The translations under genes and the position numbers were made by a program. This document shows, piece after piece, positions 1 through 12,486 of a stretch of 64,000 nucleotides of DNA (positions are counted from its first letter, which is position 1; every line of letters begins with the position of its first letter). The notes below the pieces were generated by a model. It was not told the DNA's origin, made no database searches, and saw only the letters and a program-made list of their open reading frames with translations. This DNA is from Tetragonia tetragonoides (taxonomy: Eukaryota > Streptophyta > Magnoliopsida > Caryophyllales > Aizoaceae). The stretch spans positions 24,366,501-24,430,500 of the forward strand of contig CM076141.1 of assembly GCA_038025085.1 (NCBI GenBank), written 5' to 3'.

Positions 1-199
1 TATGAGCTTTTAAAACGTGTAAATGCATTCAAAAGCTTGAGTTGAAGCTTGTTTGTAACTATAAAAATCCTAGGTGTAGTTTCACACTCAAATGAATGCA
101 AACAAAGTATTTGGATGCTTTCTCTCAATATACAACACAAAAGAACTCAAATGTCTTTCACCCTACTCGTATGAGCTTTTAAAACGCGTAAGTGCATTC

Positions 200-2830
200 A
201 AAAGCTTGAGTTGAAGCTTGTTTGTAACTGTAAACATCCTAGGTGTAGTTTCACACTCAAATGAATGCAAACAAAGTATTTGGATGCTTTCTCTGAATAT
301 ACAACACAAAAGAACTCAAATGTCTTTCACTCTACTCGTATGAGCTTTTAAAACGCGTAAATGCATTCAAAAGCTTGAGTTGAAGCTTGTTTGTAACTGT
401 AAACATCCTAGGTATAATTTCACACTCAAATGAATGCAAACAAAGTATTTGGATGCTTTCTCTTAATATACAACACAAAAGAACTCAAATCTCTTTCACC
501 CTTCTCGTATGAGCTTTTAAAACGCGTAAGTGCATTCAAAAGCTTGAGTTGAAGCTTGTTTGTAACTGTAAACATGCTAGGTGTAGTTTCACACTCAAAT
601 GAATGCAAACAAAGTATTTGGATGCTTTCTCTGAATATACAACACAAAAGAACTCAAATCTCTTTCACTCTACTCGTATGAGCTTTTAAAACGCGTAAAT
701 TCATTCAAAAGCTTGAGTTGAAGCTTGTTTGTAACTATAAAAATCCTAGGTGTAGTTTCACACTCAAATTAATGCAAACAAAGTATTTGGATGCTTTCTC
801 TCAATATACAACACAAAAGAACACAAATGTCTTTCACCCTACTCGTATGAGCTTTTAAAACGCGTAAATGCATTCAAAAGCATGAGTTGAAGCTTGTTTG
901 TAACTATAAAAATCCTAGGTGTAGTTTCACACTCAAATGATTGCAAACAAAGTATTTGGATGCTTTCTCTTAATATACAACACAAAAGAACACATATCTC
1001 TTTCACCCTACTCGTATGAGCTTTTAAAACGCGTAAATGCATTCAAAAGCTTGAGTTGAAGCTTGTTTGTAACTGTAAACATCCTAGGTGTAGTTTCACA
1101 CTCAAATGAATGCAAACAAAGTATTTGGATGCTTTCTCTTAATATACAACACAAAAGCACTCAAATCTATTTCACCCTACTCGTATGAGCTTTTAAAACG
1201 CGTAAATGCATTCAAAACCTTGAGTTGAAGCTTGTTTGTAACTGTAAACATCCTAGGTGTAGTTTTACACTCAAATGAATGTAAACAAAGTATTGGGATG
1301 CTTTCTCTTAATATACAACACAGAAGAACTCAAATCTCTTTCACCCTACTCGTATGAGCTTTTAAAACGCGTAAATGCATTCAAAAGCTTGAGTTGAAGC
1401 TTGTTTGTAACTGTAAACATCCTAGGTGTAGTTTCACACTCAAATGAATGCAAACAACGTATTTGGATGCTTTCTCCTAATATACAACACAAAAGAACTC
1501 AAATCTCTTTCACTCTACTCGTATGAGCTTTTAAAACGCGTAAATGCATTCAAAAGCTTGAGTTGAAGCTTGTTTGTAACTGTAAACATCCTAGGTGTAG
1601 TTTCACACTCAAATGATTGCAAACAAAGTATTTGGATGATTTCTCTTAATATACAACACAAAAGAACTCAAATCTCTTTCACCCTACTCGTATGAGCTTT
1701 TAAAACGCATAAATGCATTCAAAAGCTTGAGTTGAAGCTTGTTTGTAACTGTAAACATCCTAGGTGTAGTTTCACACTCAAATGAATGCAAACAAAGTAT
1801 TTGGATGCTTTCTCTTAATATACAACACTAAAGAACTCAAATCTATTTCACCCTACTCGTATGAGCTTTTAAAACGCGTAAATGCATTCAAAACCTTGAG
1901 TTGAAGCTTGTTTGTAACTGTAAACATCCTAGGTGTAGTTTCACACTCAAATGAATGCAAACAACGTATTTGGATGCTTTCTCCTAATATACAACACAAA
2001 AGAACTCAAATCTCTTTCACTCTACTCGTATGAGCTTTTAAAACGCGTAAATGCATTCAAAAGCTTGAGTTGAAGCTTGTTTGTAACTGTAAACATCCTA
2101 GGTGTAGTTTCACACTCAAATGAATGCAAACAACGTATTTGGATGCTTTCTCCTAATATACAACACAAAAGAACTCAAATCTCTTTCACTCTACTCGTAT
2201 GAGCTTTTAAAACGCGTAAATGCATTCAAAAGCTTGAGTTGAAGCTTGTTTGTAACTGTAAACATCCTAGGTGCAGTTTCACACTTAAATGATTGCAAAC
2301 AAAGTATTGGGATGCTTTCTCTTAATATACAACACAAAAGAACACATATCTCTTTCACCCTTCTCGTATGAGCTTTTAAAACGCGTAAGTGCATTCAAAA
2401 GCTTGAGTTGAAGCTTGTTTGTAACTGTAAACATCCTAGGTGTAGTTTCACACTTAAATGATTGCAAACAAAGTATTGGGATGCTTTCTCTTAATATACA
2501 ACACAAAAGAACACATATCTCTTTCACCATTCTCGTATGAGCTTTTAAAACGCGTAAGTGCATTCAAAAGCTTGAGTTGAAGCTTGTTTGTAACTGTAAA
2601 CATCCTAGGTGTAGTTTCACACTCAAATGAATGCAAACAAAGTATTTGGATGCTTTCTCTCAATATACAACACAAAAGAACTCAAATGTCTTTCACCCTA
2701 CTCGTATGAGCTTTTAAAACGCGTAAATGCATTCAAAAGCTTGAGTTGAAGCTTGTTTGTAACTATAAAAATCCTAGGTGTAGTTTCACACTCAAATGAA
2801 TGCAAACAAAGTATTCGGATGCTTTCTCTC
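200..2830 (+). repeat. Long-range block, copy 1
   Basis: This stretch of roughly 15-16 monomers matches 8312-10942 at a constant offset of 8112 bp, exactly 48 monomers. Differences are scattered single bases, plus at least one monomer (around 1938-2100) that belongs to a different sub-variant in the two copies, as expected from gene conversion after duplication. The limits are read by eye and are good to about one monomer. Confidence 0.75.
1018..1186 (+). repeat. Representative type A monomer (169 bp)
   Basis: This near-consensus copy is counted from GAGCTTTT to the base before the next one. It holds ACGCGT (MluI) at 1029-1034, ATGCAT (NsiI) at 1037-1042, two AAGCTT (HindIII) sites at 1047-1052 and 1059-1064, and CCTAGG (AvrII) at 1083-1088. 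The two HindIII palindromes are separated by six bases, giving a small dyad inside each monomer. GC is 58 of 169 bases (34%). The second half carries the segment TTTCACACTCAAATGAATGC and an A-rich tract (AATATACAACACAAAAG). The phase chosen here is arbitrary, because a tandem array has no natural start. This copy has a private change near 1157 (AAGCAC instead of AAGAAC). Confidence 0.95.
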
Positions 2831-2849
2831 AATATACAACACAAAAGAA

Positions 2850-4877
2850 CTCAAATCTCTTTCACCCTACTCGTATGAGCTTTTAAAACGCATAAATGCA
2901 TTCAAAAGCTTGAGTTGAAGCTTGTTTGTAACTGTAAACATCCTAGGTGTAGTTTCACACTCAAATGAATGCAAACAAAGTATTTGGATGCTTTCTCTTA
3001 ATATACAACACTAAAGAACTCAAATCTATTTCACCCTACTCGTATGAGCTTTTAAAACGCGTAAATGCATTCAAAACCTTGAGTTGAAGCTTGTTTGTAA
3101 CTGTAAACATCCTAGGTGTAGTTTTACACTCAAATGAATGTAAACAAAGTATTGGGATGCTTTCTCTTAATATACAACACAGAAGAACTCAAATCTCTTT
3201 CACCCTACTCGTATGAGCTTTTAAAACGCGTAAATGCATTCAAAAGCTTGAGTTGAAGCTTGTTTGTAACTGTAAACATCCTAGGTGTAGTTTCACACTC
3301 AAATGAATGCAAACAACGTATTTGGATGCTTTCTCCTAATATACAACACAAAAGAACTCAAATCTCTTTCCCTCTACTCGTATGAGCTTTTAAAACGCGT
3401 AAATGCATTCAAAAGCTTGAGTTGAAGCTTGTTTGTAACTGTAAACATCCTAGGTGTAGTTTCACACTCAAATGATTGCAAACAAAGTATTTGGATGATT
3501 TCTCTTAATATACAACACAAAAGAACTCAAATCTCTTTCACCCTACTCGTATGAGCTTTTAAAACGCATAAATGCATTCAAAAGCTTGAGTTGAAGCTTG
3601 TTTGTAACTGTAAACATCCTAGGTGTAGTTTCACACTCAAATGAATGTAAACAAAGTATTTGGATGCTTTCTCTTAATATACAACACTAAAGAACTCAAA
3701 TCTATTTCACCCTACTCGTATGAGCTTTTAAAACGCGTAAATGCATTCAAAACCTTGAGTTGAAGCTTGTTTGTAACTGTAAACATCCTAGGTGTAGTTT
3801 TACACTCAAATGAATGTAAACAAAGTATTGGGATGCTTTCTCTTAATATACAACACAGAAGAACTCAAATCTCTTTCACCCTACTCGTATGAGCTTTTAA
3901 AACGCGTAAATGCATTCAAAAGCTTGAGTTGAAGCTTGTTTGTAACTGTAAACATCCTAGGTGTAGTTTCACACTCAAATGAATGCAAACAACGTATTTG
4001 GATGCTTTCTCCTAATATACAACACAAAAGAACTCAAATCTCTTTCACTCTACTCGTATGAGCTTTTAAAACGCGTAAATGCATTCAAAAGCTTGAGTTG
4101 AAGCTTGTTTGTAACTGTAAACATCCTAGGTGTAGTTTCACACTTAAATGATTGCAAGCAAAGTATTGGGATGCTTTCTCTTAATATACAACACAAAAGA
4201 ACACATATCTCTTTCACCCTTCTCGTATGAGCTTTTAAAACGCGTAAGTGCATTCAAAAGCTTGAGTTGAAGCTTGTTTGTAACTGTAAACATCCTAGGT
4301 GTAGTTTCACACTTAAATGATTGCAAACAAAGTATTGGGATGCTTTCTCTTAATATACAACACAAAAGAACACATATCTCTTTCACCATTCTCGTATGAG
4401 CTTTTAAAACGCGTAAGTGCATTCAAAAGCTTGAGTTGAAGCTTGTTTGTAACTGTAAACATCCTAGGTGTAGTTTCACACTCAAATGAATGCAAACAAA
4501 GTATTTGGATGCTTTCTCTGAATATACAACACAAAAGAACTCAAATGTCTTTCACCCTACTCGTATGAGCTTTTAAAACGCGTAAATGCATTCAAAAGCT
4601 TGAGTTGAAGCTTGTTTGTAACTATAAAAATCCTAGGTGTAGTTTCACACTCAAATGAATGCAAACAAAGTATTCGGATGCTTTCTCTCAATATACAACA
4701 CAAAAGAACTCAAATGTCTTTCACCCTACTCGTATGAGCTTTTAAAACGCGTAAGTGCATTCAAAAGCTTGAGTTGAAGCTTGTTTGTAACTGTAAACAT
4801 CCTAGGTGTAGTTTCACACTCAAATGAATGCAAACAAAGTATTTGGATGCTTTCTCTTAATATACAACACAAAAGAA
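2850..4877 (+). repeat. 12-monomer HOR unit, copy 1 (2028 bp)
   Basis: A rare marker, ACAACACTAAAG in place of ACAACACAAAAG, sits at 3011 and 3687 (position of the CTA). The same pair recurs at 5039 and 5715, and a single one at 7067, always 2028 bp apart (12 x 169). The sub-variant order between the markers is also preserved. The preceding stretch (about 2041-2840) aligns to 3900-4700 at an 1859-bp offset (11 monomers), so the extra monomer near 4702-4870 was gained in this unit or lost upstream. Confidence 0.85.
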
Positions 4878-6905
4878 CTCAAATCTCTTTCACTCTACTC
4901 GTATGAGCTTTTAAAACGCATAAATGCATTCAAAAGCTTGAGTTGAAGCTTGTTTGTAACTGTAAACATCCTAGGTGTAGTTTCACACTCAAATGAATGC
5001 AAACAAAGTATTTGGATGCTTTCTCTTAATATACAACACTAAAGAACTCAAATCTATTTCACCCTACTCGTATGAGCTTTTAAAACGCGTAAATGCATTC
5101 AAAACCTTGAGTTGAAGCTTGTTTGTAACTGTAAACATCCTAGGTGTAGTTTTACACTCAAATGAATGTAAACAAAGTATTGGGATGCTTTCTCTTAATA
5201 TACAACACAGAAGAACTCAAATCTCTTTCACCCTACTCGTATGAGCTTTTAAAACGCGTAAATGCATTCAAAAGCTTGAGTTGAAGCTTGTTTGTAACTG
5301 TAAACATCCTAGGTGTAGTTTCACACTCAAATGAATGCAAACAACGTATTTGGATGCTTTCTCCTAATATACAACACAAAAGAACTCAAATCTCTTTCCC
5401 TCTACTCGTATGAGCTTTTAAAACGCGTAAATGCATTCAAAAGCTTGAGTTGAAGCTTGTTTGTAACTGTAAACATCCTAGGTGTAGTTTCACACTCAAA
5501 TGATTGCAAACAAAGTATTTGGATGATTTCTCTTAATATACAACACAAAAGAACTCAAATCTCTTTCACCCTACTCGTATGAGCTTTTAAAACGCATAAA
5601 TGCATTCAAAAGCTTGAGTTGAAGCTTGTTTGTAACTGTAAACATCCTAGGTGTAGTTTCACACTCAAATGAATGTAAACAAAGTATTTGGATGCTTTCT
5701 CTTAATATACAACACTAAAGAACTCAAATCTATTTCACCCTACTCGTATGAGCTTTTAAAACGCGTAAATGCATTCAAAACCTTGAGTTGAAGCTTGTTT
5801 GTAACTGTAAACATCCTAGGTGTAGTTTTACACTCAAATGAATGTAAACAAAGTATTGGGATGCTTTCTCTTAATATACAACACAGAAGAACTCAAATCT
5901 CTTTCACCCTACTCGTATGAGCTTTTAAAACGCGTAAATGCATTCAAAAGCTTGAGTTGAAGCTTGTTTGTAACTGTAAACATCCTAGGTGTAGTTTCAC
6001 ACTCAAATGAATGCAAACAACGTATTTGGATGCTTTCTCCTAATATACAACACAAAAGAACTCAAATCTCTTTCACTCTACTCGTATGAGCTTTTAAAAC
6101 GCGTAAATGCATTCAAAAGCTTGAGTTGAAGCTTGTTTGTAACTGTAAACATCCTAGGTGTAGTTTCACACTTAAATGATTGCAAGCAAAGTATTGGGAT
6201 GCTTTCTCTTAATATACAACACAAAAGAACACATATCTCTTTCACCCTTCTCGTATGAGCTTTTAAAACGCGTAAGTGCATTCAAAAGCTTGAGTTGAAG
6301 CTTGTTTGTAACTGTAAACATCCTAGGTGTAGTTTCACACTTAAATGATTGCAAACAAAGTATTGGGATGCTTTCTCTTAATATACAACACAAAAGAACA
6401 CATATCTCTTTCACCATTCTCGTATGAGCTTTTAAAACGCGTAAGTGCATTCAAAAGCTTGAGTTGAAGCTTGTTTGTAACTGTAAACATCCTAGGTGTA
6501 GTTTCACACTCAAATGAATGCAAACAAAGTATTTGGATGCTTTCTCTGAATATACAACACAAAAGAACTCAAATGTCTTTCACCCTACTCGTATGAGCTT
6601 TTAAAACGCGTAAATGCATTCAAAAGCTTGAGTTGAAGCTTGTTTGTAACTATAAAAATCCTAGGTGTAGTTTCACACTCAAATGAATGCAAACAAAGTA
6701 TTCGGATGCTTTCTCTCAATATACAACACAAAAGAACTCAAATGTCTTTCACCCTACTCGTATGAGCTTTTAAAACGCGTAAGTGCATTCAAAAGCTTGA
6801 GTTGAAGCTTGTTTGTAACTGTAAACATCCTAGGTGTAGTTTCACACTCAAATGAATGCAAACAAAGTATTTGGATGCTTTCTCTTAATATACAACACAA
6901 AAGAA
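4878..6905 (+). repeat. 12-monomer HOR unit, copy 2 (2028 bp)
   Basis: Second full copy of the unit at 2850-4877, almost identical where I compared them line by line. It includes the CTAAAG markers at 5039 and 5715, the CTTTCCCTC change near 5395, the GATTGCAAGC change near 6180, and the ATTCGG monomer near 6700. Near-identity over 2 kb shows recent duplication in whole-monomer register. Confidence 0.88.
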
Positions 6906-7700
6906 CTCAAATCTCTTTCACTCTACTCGTATGAGCTTTTAAAACGCATAAATGCATTCAAAAGCTTGAGTTGAAGCTTGTTTGTAACTGTAAACATCCT
7001 AGGTGTAGTTTCACACTCAAATGAATGCAAACAAAGTATTTGGATGCTTTCTCTTAATATACAACACTAAAGAACTCAAATCTATTTCACCCTACTCGTA
7101 TGAGCTTTTAAAACGCGTAAATGCATTCAAAACCTTGAGTTGAAGCTTGTTTGTAACTGTAAACATCCTAGGTGTAGTTTTACACTCAAATGAATGTAAA
7201 CAAAGTATTGGGATGCTTTCTCTTAATATACAACACAGAAGAACTCAAATCTCTTTCACCCTACTCGTATGAGCTTTTAAAACGCGTAAATGCATTCAAA
7301 AGCTTGAGTTGAAGCTTGTTTGTAACTGTAAACATCCTAGGTGTAGTTTCACACTCAAATGAATGCAAACAACGTATTTGGATGCTTTCTCCTAATATAC
7401 AACACAAAAGAACTCAAATCTCTTTCCCTCTACTCGTATGAGCTTTTAAAACGCGTAAATGCATTCAAAAGCTTGAGTTGAAGCTTGTTTGTAACTGTAA
7501 ACATCCTAGGTGTAGTTTCACACTCAAATGATTGCAAACAAAGTATTTGGATGATTTCTCTTAATATACAACACAAAAGAACTCAAATCTCTTTCACCCT
7601 ACTCGTATGAGCTTTTAAAACGCATAAATGCATTCAAAAGCTTGAGTTGAAGCTTGTTTGTAACTGTAAACATCCTAGGTGTAGTTTCACACTCAAATGA
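6906..7700 (+). repeat. 12-monomer HOR unit, partial copy 3
   Basis: The first four to five monomers of the 2028-bp unit repeat here (CTAAAG marker at 7067). The match at offset 2028 then breaks near 7700, where the array switches to monomers of the long-range block. Confidence 0.8.
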
Positions 7701-8311
7701 ATGCAAACAAAGTATTTGGATGCTTTCTCTGAATATACAACACAAAAGAACTCAAATCTCTTTCACTCTACTCGTATGAGCTTTTAAAACGCGTAAATGC
7801 ATTCAAAAGCTTGAGTTGAAGCTTGTTTGTAACTGTAAACATCCTAGGTATAATTTCACACTCAAATGAATGCAAACAAAGAATTTGGATGCTTTCTCTT
7901 AATATACAACACAAAAGAACTCAAATCACTTTCACCCTACTCGTATGAGCTTTTAAAACGCGTAAATGCATTCAAAAGCATGAGATGAAGCTTGTTTGTA
8001 ACTGTAAACATCCTAGGTGTAGTTTCACACTCAAATGATTGCAAACAAAGTATTTGGATGATTTCTCTTAATATACAACACAAAAGAACTCAAATCTCTT
8101 TCACCCTACTCGTATGAGCTTTTAAAACGCGTAAATGCATTCAAAAGCTTGAGTTGAAACTTGTTTGTAACTGTAAACATCCTAGGTATAGTTTCACACT
8201 CAAATGAATGCAAACAAAGTATTTGGATGCTTTCTCTTAATATACAACACAAAAGAACTCAAATCTCTTTCACCCTACTCGTATGAGCTTTTAAAACGCG
8301 TAAATGCATTC

Positions 8312-10942
8312 AAAAGCTTGAGTTGAAGCTTGTTTGTAACTGTAAACATCCTAGGTGTAGTTTCACAGTCAAATGAATGCAAACAAAGTATTTGGATGCT
8401 TTCTCTGAATATACAACACAAAAGAACTCAAATCTCTTTCACTCTACTCGTATGAGCTTTTAAAACGCGTAAATGCATTCAAAAGCTTGAGTTGAAGCTT
8501 GTTTGTAACTGTAAACATCCTAGGTATAATTTCACACTCAAATGAATGCAAACAAAGTATTTGGATGCTTTCTCTTAATATACAACACAAAAGAACTCAA
8601 ATCTCTTTCACCCTTCTCGTATGAGCTTTTAAAACGCGTAAGTGCATTCAAAAGCTTGAGTTGAAGCTTGTTTGTAACTGTAAACATCCTAGGTGTAGTT
8701 TCACACTCAAATGAATGCAAACAAAGTATTTGGATGCTTTCTCTGAATATACAACACAAAAGAACTCAAATCTCTTTCACTCTACTCGTATGAGCTTTTA
8801 AAACGCGTAAATTCATTCAAAAGCTTGAGTTGAAGCTTGTTTGTAACAATAAAAATCCTAGGTGTAGTTTCACACTCAAATCAATGCAAACAAAGTATTT
8901 GGATGCTTTCTCTCAATATACAACACAAAAGAACTCAAATGTCTTTCACCCTACTCGTATGAGCTTTTAAAACGCGTAAATGCATTCAAAAGCATGAGTT
9001 GAAGCTTGTTTGTAACTATAAAAATCCTAGGTGTAGTTTCACACTCAAATGATTGCAAACAAAGTATTTGGATGCTTTCTCTTAATATACAACACAAAAG
9101 AACACATATCTCTTTCACCCTACTCGTATGAGCTTTTAAAACGCGTAAATGCATTCAAAAGCTTGAGTTGAAGCTTGTTTGTAACTGTAAACATCCTAGG
9201 TGTAGCTTCACACTCAAATGAATGCAAACAAAGTATTTGGATGCTTTCTCTTAATATACAACACAAAAGAACTCAAATCTATTTCACCCTACTCGTATGA
9301 GCTTTTAAAACGCGTAAATGCATTCAAAACCTTGAGTTGAAGCTTGTTTGTAACTGTAAACATCCTAGGTGTAGTTTTACACTCAAATGAATGTAAACAA
9401 AGTATTGGGATGCTTTCTCTTAATATACAACACAGAAGAACTCAAATCTCTTTCACCCTACTCGTATGAGCTTTTAAAACGCGTAAATGCATTCAAAAGC
9501 TTGAGTTGAAGCTTGTTTGTAACTGTAAACATCCTAGGTGTAGTTTCACACTCAAATGAATGCAAACAACGTATTTGGATGCTTTCTCCTAATATACAAC
9601 ACAAAAGAACTCAAATCTCTTTCACTCTACTCGTATGAGCTTTTAAAACGCGTAAATGCATTCAAAAGCTTGAGTTGAAGCTTGTTTGTAACTGTAAACA
9701 TCCTAGGTGTAGTTTCACACTCAAATGATTGCAAACAAAGTATTTGGATGATTTCTCTTAATATACAACACAAAAGAACTCAAATCTCTTTCACCCTACT
9801 CGTATGAGCTTTTAAAACGCATAAATGCATTCAAAAGCTTGAGTTGAAGCTTGTTTGTAACTGTAAACATCCTAGGTGTAGTTTCACACTCAAATGAATG
9901 CAAACAAAGTATTTGGATGCTTTCTCTTAATATACAACACAAAAGAACTCAAATCTATTTCACCCTACTCGTATGAGCTTTTAAAACGCGTAAATGCATT
10001 CAAAACCTTGAGTTGAAGCTTGTTTGTAACTGTAAACATCCTAGGTGTAGTTTTACACTCAAATGAATGTAAACAAAGTATTGGGATGCTTTCTCTTAAT
10101 ATACAACACAGAAGAACTCAAATCTCTTTCACCCTACTCGTATGAGCTTTTAAAACGCGTAAATGCATTCAAAAGCTTGAGTTGAAGCTTGTTTGTAACT
10201 GTAAACATCCTAGGTGTAGTTTCACACTCAAATGAATGCAAACGACGTATTTGGATGCTTTCTCCTAATATACAACACAAAAGAACTCAAATCTCTTTCA
10301 CTCTACTCGTATGAGCTTTTAAAACGCGTAAATGCATTCAAAAGCTTGAGTTGAAGCTTGTTTGTAACTGTAAACATCCTAGGTGTAGTTTCACACTTAA
10401 ATGATTGCAAACAAAGTATTGGGATGCTTTCTCTTAATATACAACACAAAAGAACACATATCTCTTTCACCCTTCTCGTATGAGCTTTTAAAACGCGTAA
10501 GTGCATTCAAAAGCTTGAGTTGAAGCTTGTTTGTAACTGTAAACATCCTAGGTGTAGTTTCACACTCAAATGAATGCAAACAAAGTATTGGGATGCTTTC
10601 TCTGAATATACAACACAAAAGAACTCAAATCTCTTTCACCATTCTCGTATGAGCTTTTAAAACGCGTAAGTGCATTCAAAAGCTTGAGTTGAAGCTTGTT
10701 TGTAACAATAAAAATCCTAGGTGTAGTTTCACACTCAAATGAATGCAAACAAAGTATTTGGATGCTTTCTCTCAATATACAACACAAAAGAACTCAAATG
10801 TCTTTCACCCTACTCGTATGAGCTTTTAAAACGCGTAAATGCATTCAAAAGCTTGAGTTGAAGCTTGTTTGTAACTATAAAAATCCTAGGTGTAGTTTCA
10901 CACTCAAATGAATGCAAACAAAGTATTCGGATGCTTTCTCTC
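8312..10942 (+). repeat. Long-range block, copy 2
   Basis: Matches copy 1 (200-2830) at offset 8112. Parts of it match 13,470-15,460 at offset 5068 (30 monomers less 2 bp) and 16,620-18,330 at offset 8279 (49 monomers less 2 bp). The shared anchor is a monomer with AAAAGCATGAGTTG, AACTATAAAAATCC and GATTGCAAAC, near 850-1010 in copy 1 and 8960-9120 here. Two type D monomers (GTTTTACAC) lie at about 9372 and 10049. Confidence 0.78.
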
Positions 10943-12150
10943 AATATACAACACAAAAGAACTCAAATGTCTTTCACCCTACTCGTATGAGCTTTTAAAA
11001 CGCGTAAATGCATTCAAAAGCTTGAGTTGAAGCTTGTTTGTAACTGTAAACATCCTAGGTGTAGTTTCACACTCAAATGAATGCAAACAAAGTATTTGGA
11101 TGCTTTCTCTTAATATACAACACAAAAGAACTCAAATCTATTTCACCCTACTCGTATGAGCTTTTAAAACGCGTAAATGCATTCAAAAGCTTGAGTTGAG
11201 GCTTGTTTGTAACTGTAAACATCCTAGGTATAATTTCACACTCAAATGAATGCAAACAAAGTATTGGGATGCTTTCTCTTAATATACAACACAAAAGAAC
11301 TCAAATCTCTTTCACCCTACTCGTATGAGCTTTTAAAACGCGTAAGTGCATTCAAAAGCTTGAGTTGAAGCTTGTTTGTAACTGTAAACATCCTAGGTGT
11401 AGTTTCACACTCAAATGAATGCAAACAACGTATTTGGATGCTTTCTCTGAATATACAACACAAAAGAACTCAAATCTCTTTCACTCTACTCGTATGAGCT
11501 TTTAAAACGCGTAAATGCATTCAAAAGCTTGAGTTGAAGCTTGTTTGTAACTGTAAACATCCTAGGTATAATTTCACACTCAAATGATTGCAAACAAAGT
11601 ATTTGGATGATTTCTCTTAATATACAACACAAAAGAACTCAAATCTCTTTCACCCTACTCGTATGAGCTTTTAAAACGCGTAAATGCATTCAAAAGCATG
11701 AGATGAAGCTTGTTTGTAACTGTAAACATCCTAGGTGTAGTTTCACACTCAAATGATTGCAAACAAAGTATTTGGATGATTTCTCTTAATATACAACACA
11801 AAAGAACTCAAATCTATTTCACCCTACTCGTATGAGCTTTTAAAACGCGTAAATGCATTCAAAACCTTGAGTTGAAACTTGTTTGTAACTGTAAACATCC
11901 TAGGTGTAGTTTCACACTCAAATGAATGCAAACAACGTATTTGGATGCTTTCTCTTAATATACAACACAAAAGAACTCAAATCTCTTTCACCCTACTCGT
12001 ATGAGCTTTTAAAACGCGTAAATGCATTCAAAAGCTTGAGTTGAAGCTTGTTTGTAACTGTAAACATCCTAGGTGTAGTTTCACACTCAAATGATTGCAA
12101 ACAAAGTATTTGGATGCTTTCTCTTAATATACAACACAAAAGAACTCAAT

Positions 12151-12486
12151 TTCTATAACCCTAGTCGTAAGAGCTGTTAAAACGCGTAAATTCATTATAC
12201 AACTTGAGTTGAAGCTTGTTTGTACTTGTAAACATCCTAGGTGTAGTTTCACACTCAAATGATTGCAAACAAAGTATTTGGATGCTTTCTCTTAATATAC
12301 AACACAAAAGAACTCAATTTCTATCACCCTAGTCGTAAGAGCTGTTAAAACGCGTAAATTCATTATACAACTTGAGTTGAAGCTTGTTTGTACTTGTAAA
12401 CATCCTAGGTGTAGTTTCACACTCAAATGAATGCAAGCAAAGTATTTGAATGCTTTCTCTTAATATACAACACAAAAGAACTCAAA
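12151..12486 (+). repeat. Type B monomer pair, first occurrence
   Basis: Two consecutive monomers of a diverged class. B1 reads TTCTATAACCCTAGTCG from 12151, and B2 reads TTCTATCACCCTAGTCG from 12319. Both carry GAGCTGTTAAAAC, TTATACAACTTGAG and GTACTTGTAAAC in place of the type A sequence. They are 1 bp shorter than type A, with one base missing near GAACTCAATTTC. This pair lacks the extra AC dinucleotide that later B2 copies carry (ACACACAAAAG), so it either precedes that insertion or lost it. One HindIII site is missing (CAACTTGAG). Confidence 0.9.

Larger units (their letters stand above)
1..12150 (+). repeat. Left domain, type A monomers only
   Basis: About 72 monomers, all 169 bp wide and all of type A, with none of the B or C monomers seen further right. 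Recognisable sub-variants recur in fixed order. They include a GTTTTACAC...GAATGTAAAC...ATTGGG...ACACAGAAG haplotype (type D), a CAACGTATTT...CTCCTAAT type, a GATTGCAAAC...GGATGATTTC type, and an AACTATAAAAATCC type. The fixed order shows that blocks of several monomers, not single monomers, have been copied here. Confidence 0.9.

Noticed and set aside
426..647. Many short open frames (67-104 codons) on both strands with near-identical peptides
   Set aside because: They fall at fixed phase in the repeat, recur wherever the same monomer recurs, shift frame with each 169-bp unit, and show no codon bias, domain or conserved start context. They are frames through satellite DNA, not genes.
1070..1082. 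TGTAAACA in each monomer resembles a forkhead-type binding site
   Set aside because: An 8-bp match in AT-rich DNA is common, and it is altered to ACTATAAAAATCC in many monomers without any pattern. No regulatory claim can be supported.
2815..2825. Possible CENP-B box (TTCG...CGGG) near the ATTCGG variant
   Set aside because: No CGGG follows at the needed spacing in the monomers I checked, so the core of the box is missing.
12151..12167. AACCCTA in B1 monomers, equal to one unit of the plant-type telomere repeat
   Set aside because: Only a single unit per B1 monomer, never in tandem, and the sister B2 has CACCCTA. Chance similarity is enough, so it is not evidence for a telomere or a telo-box.
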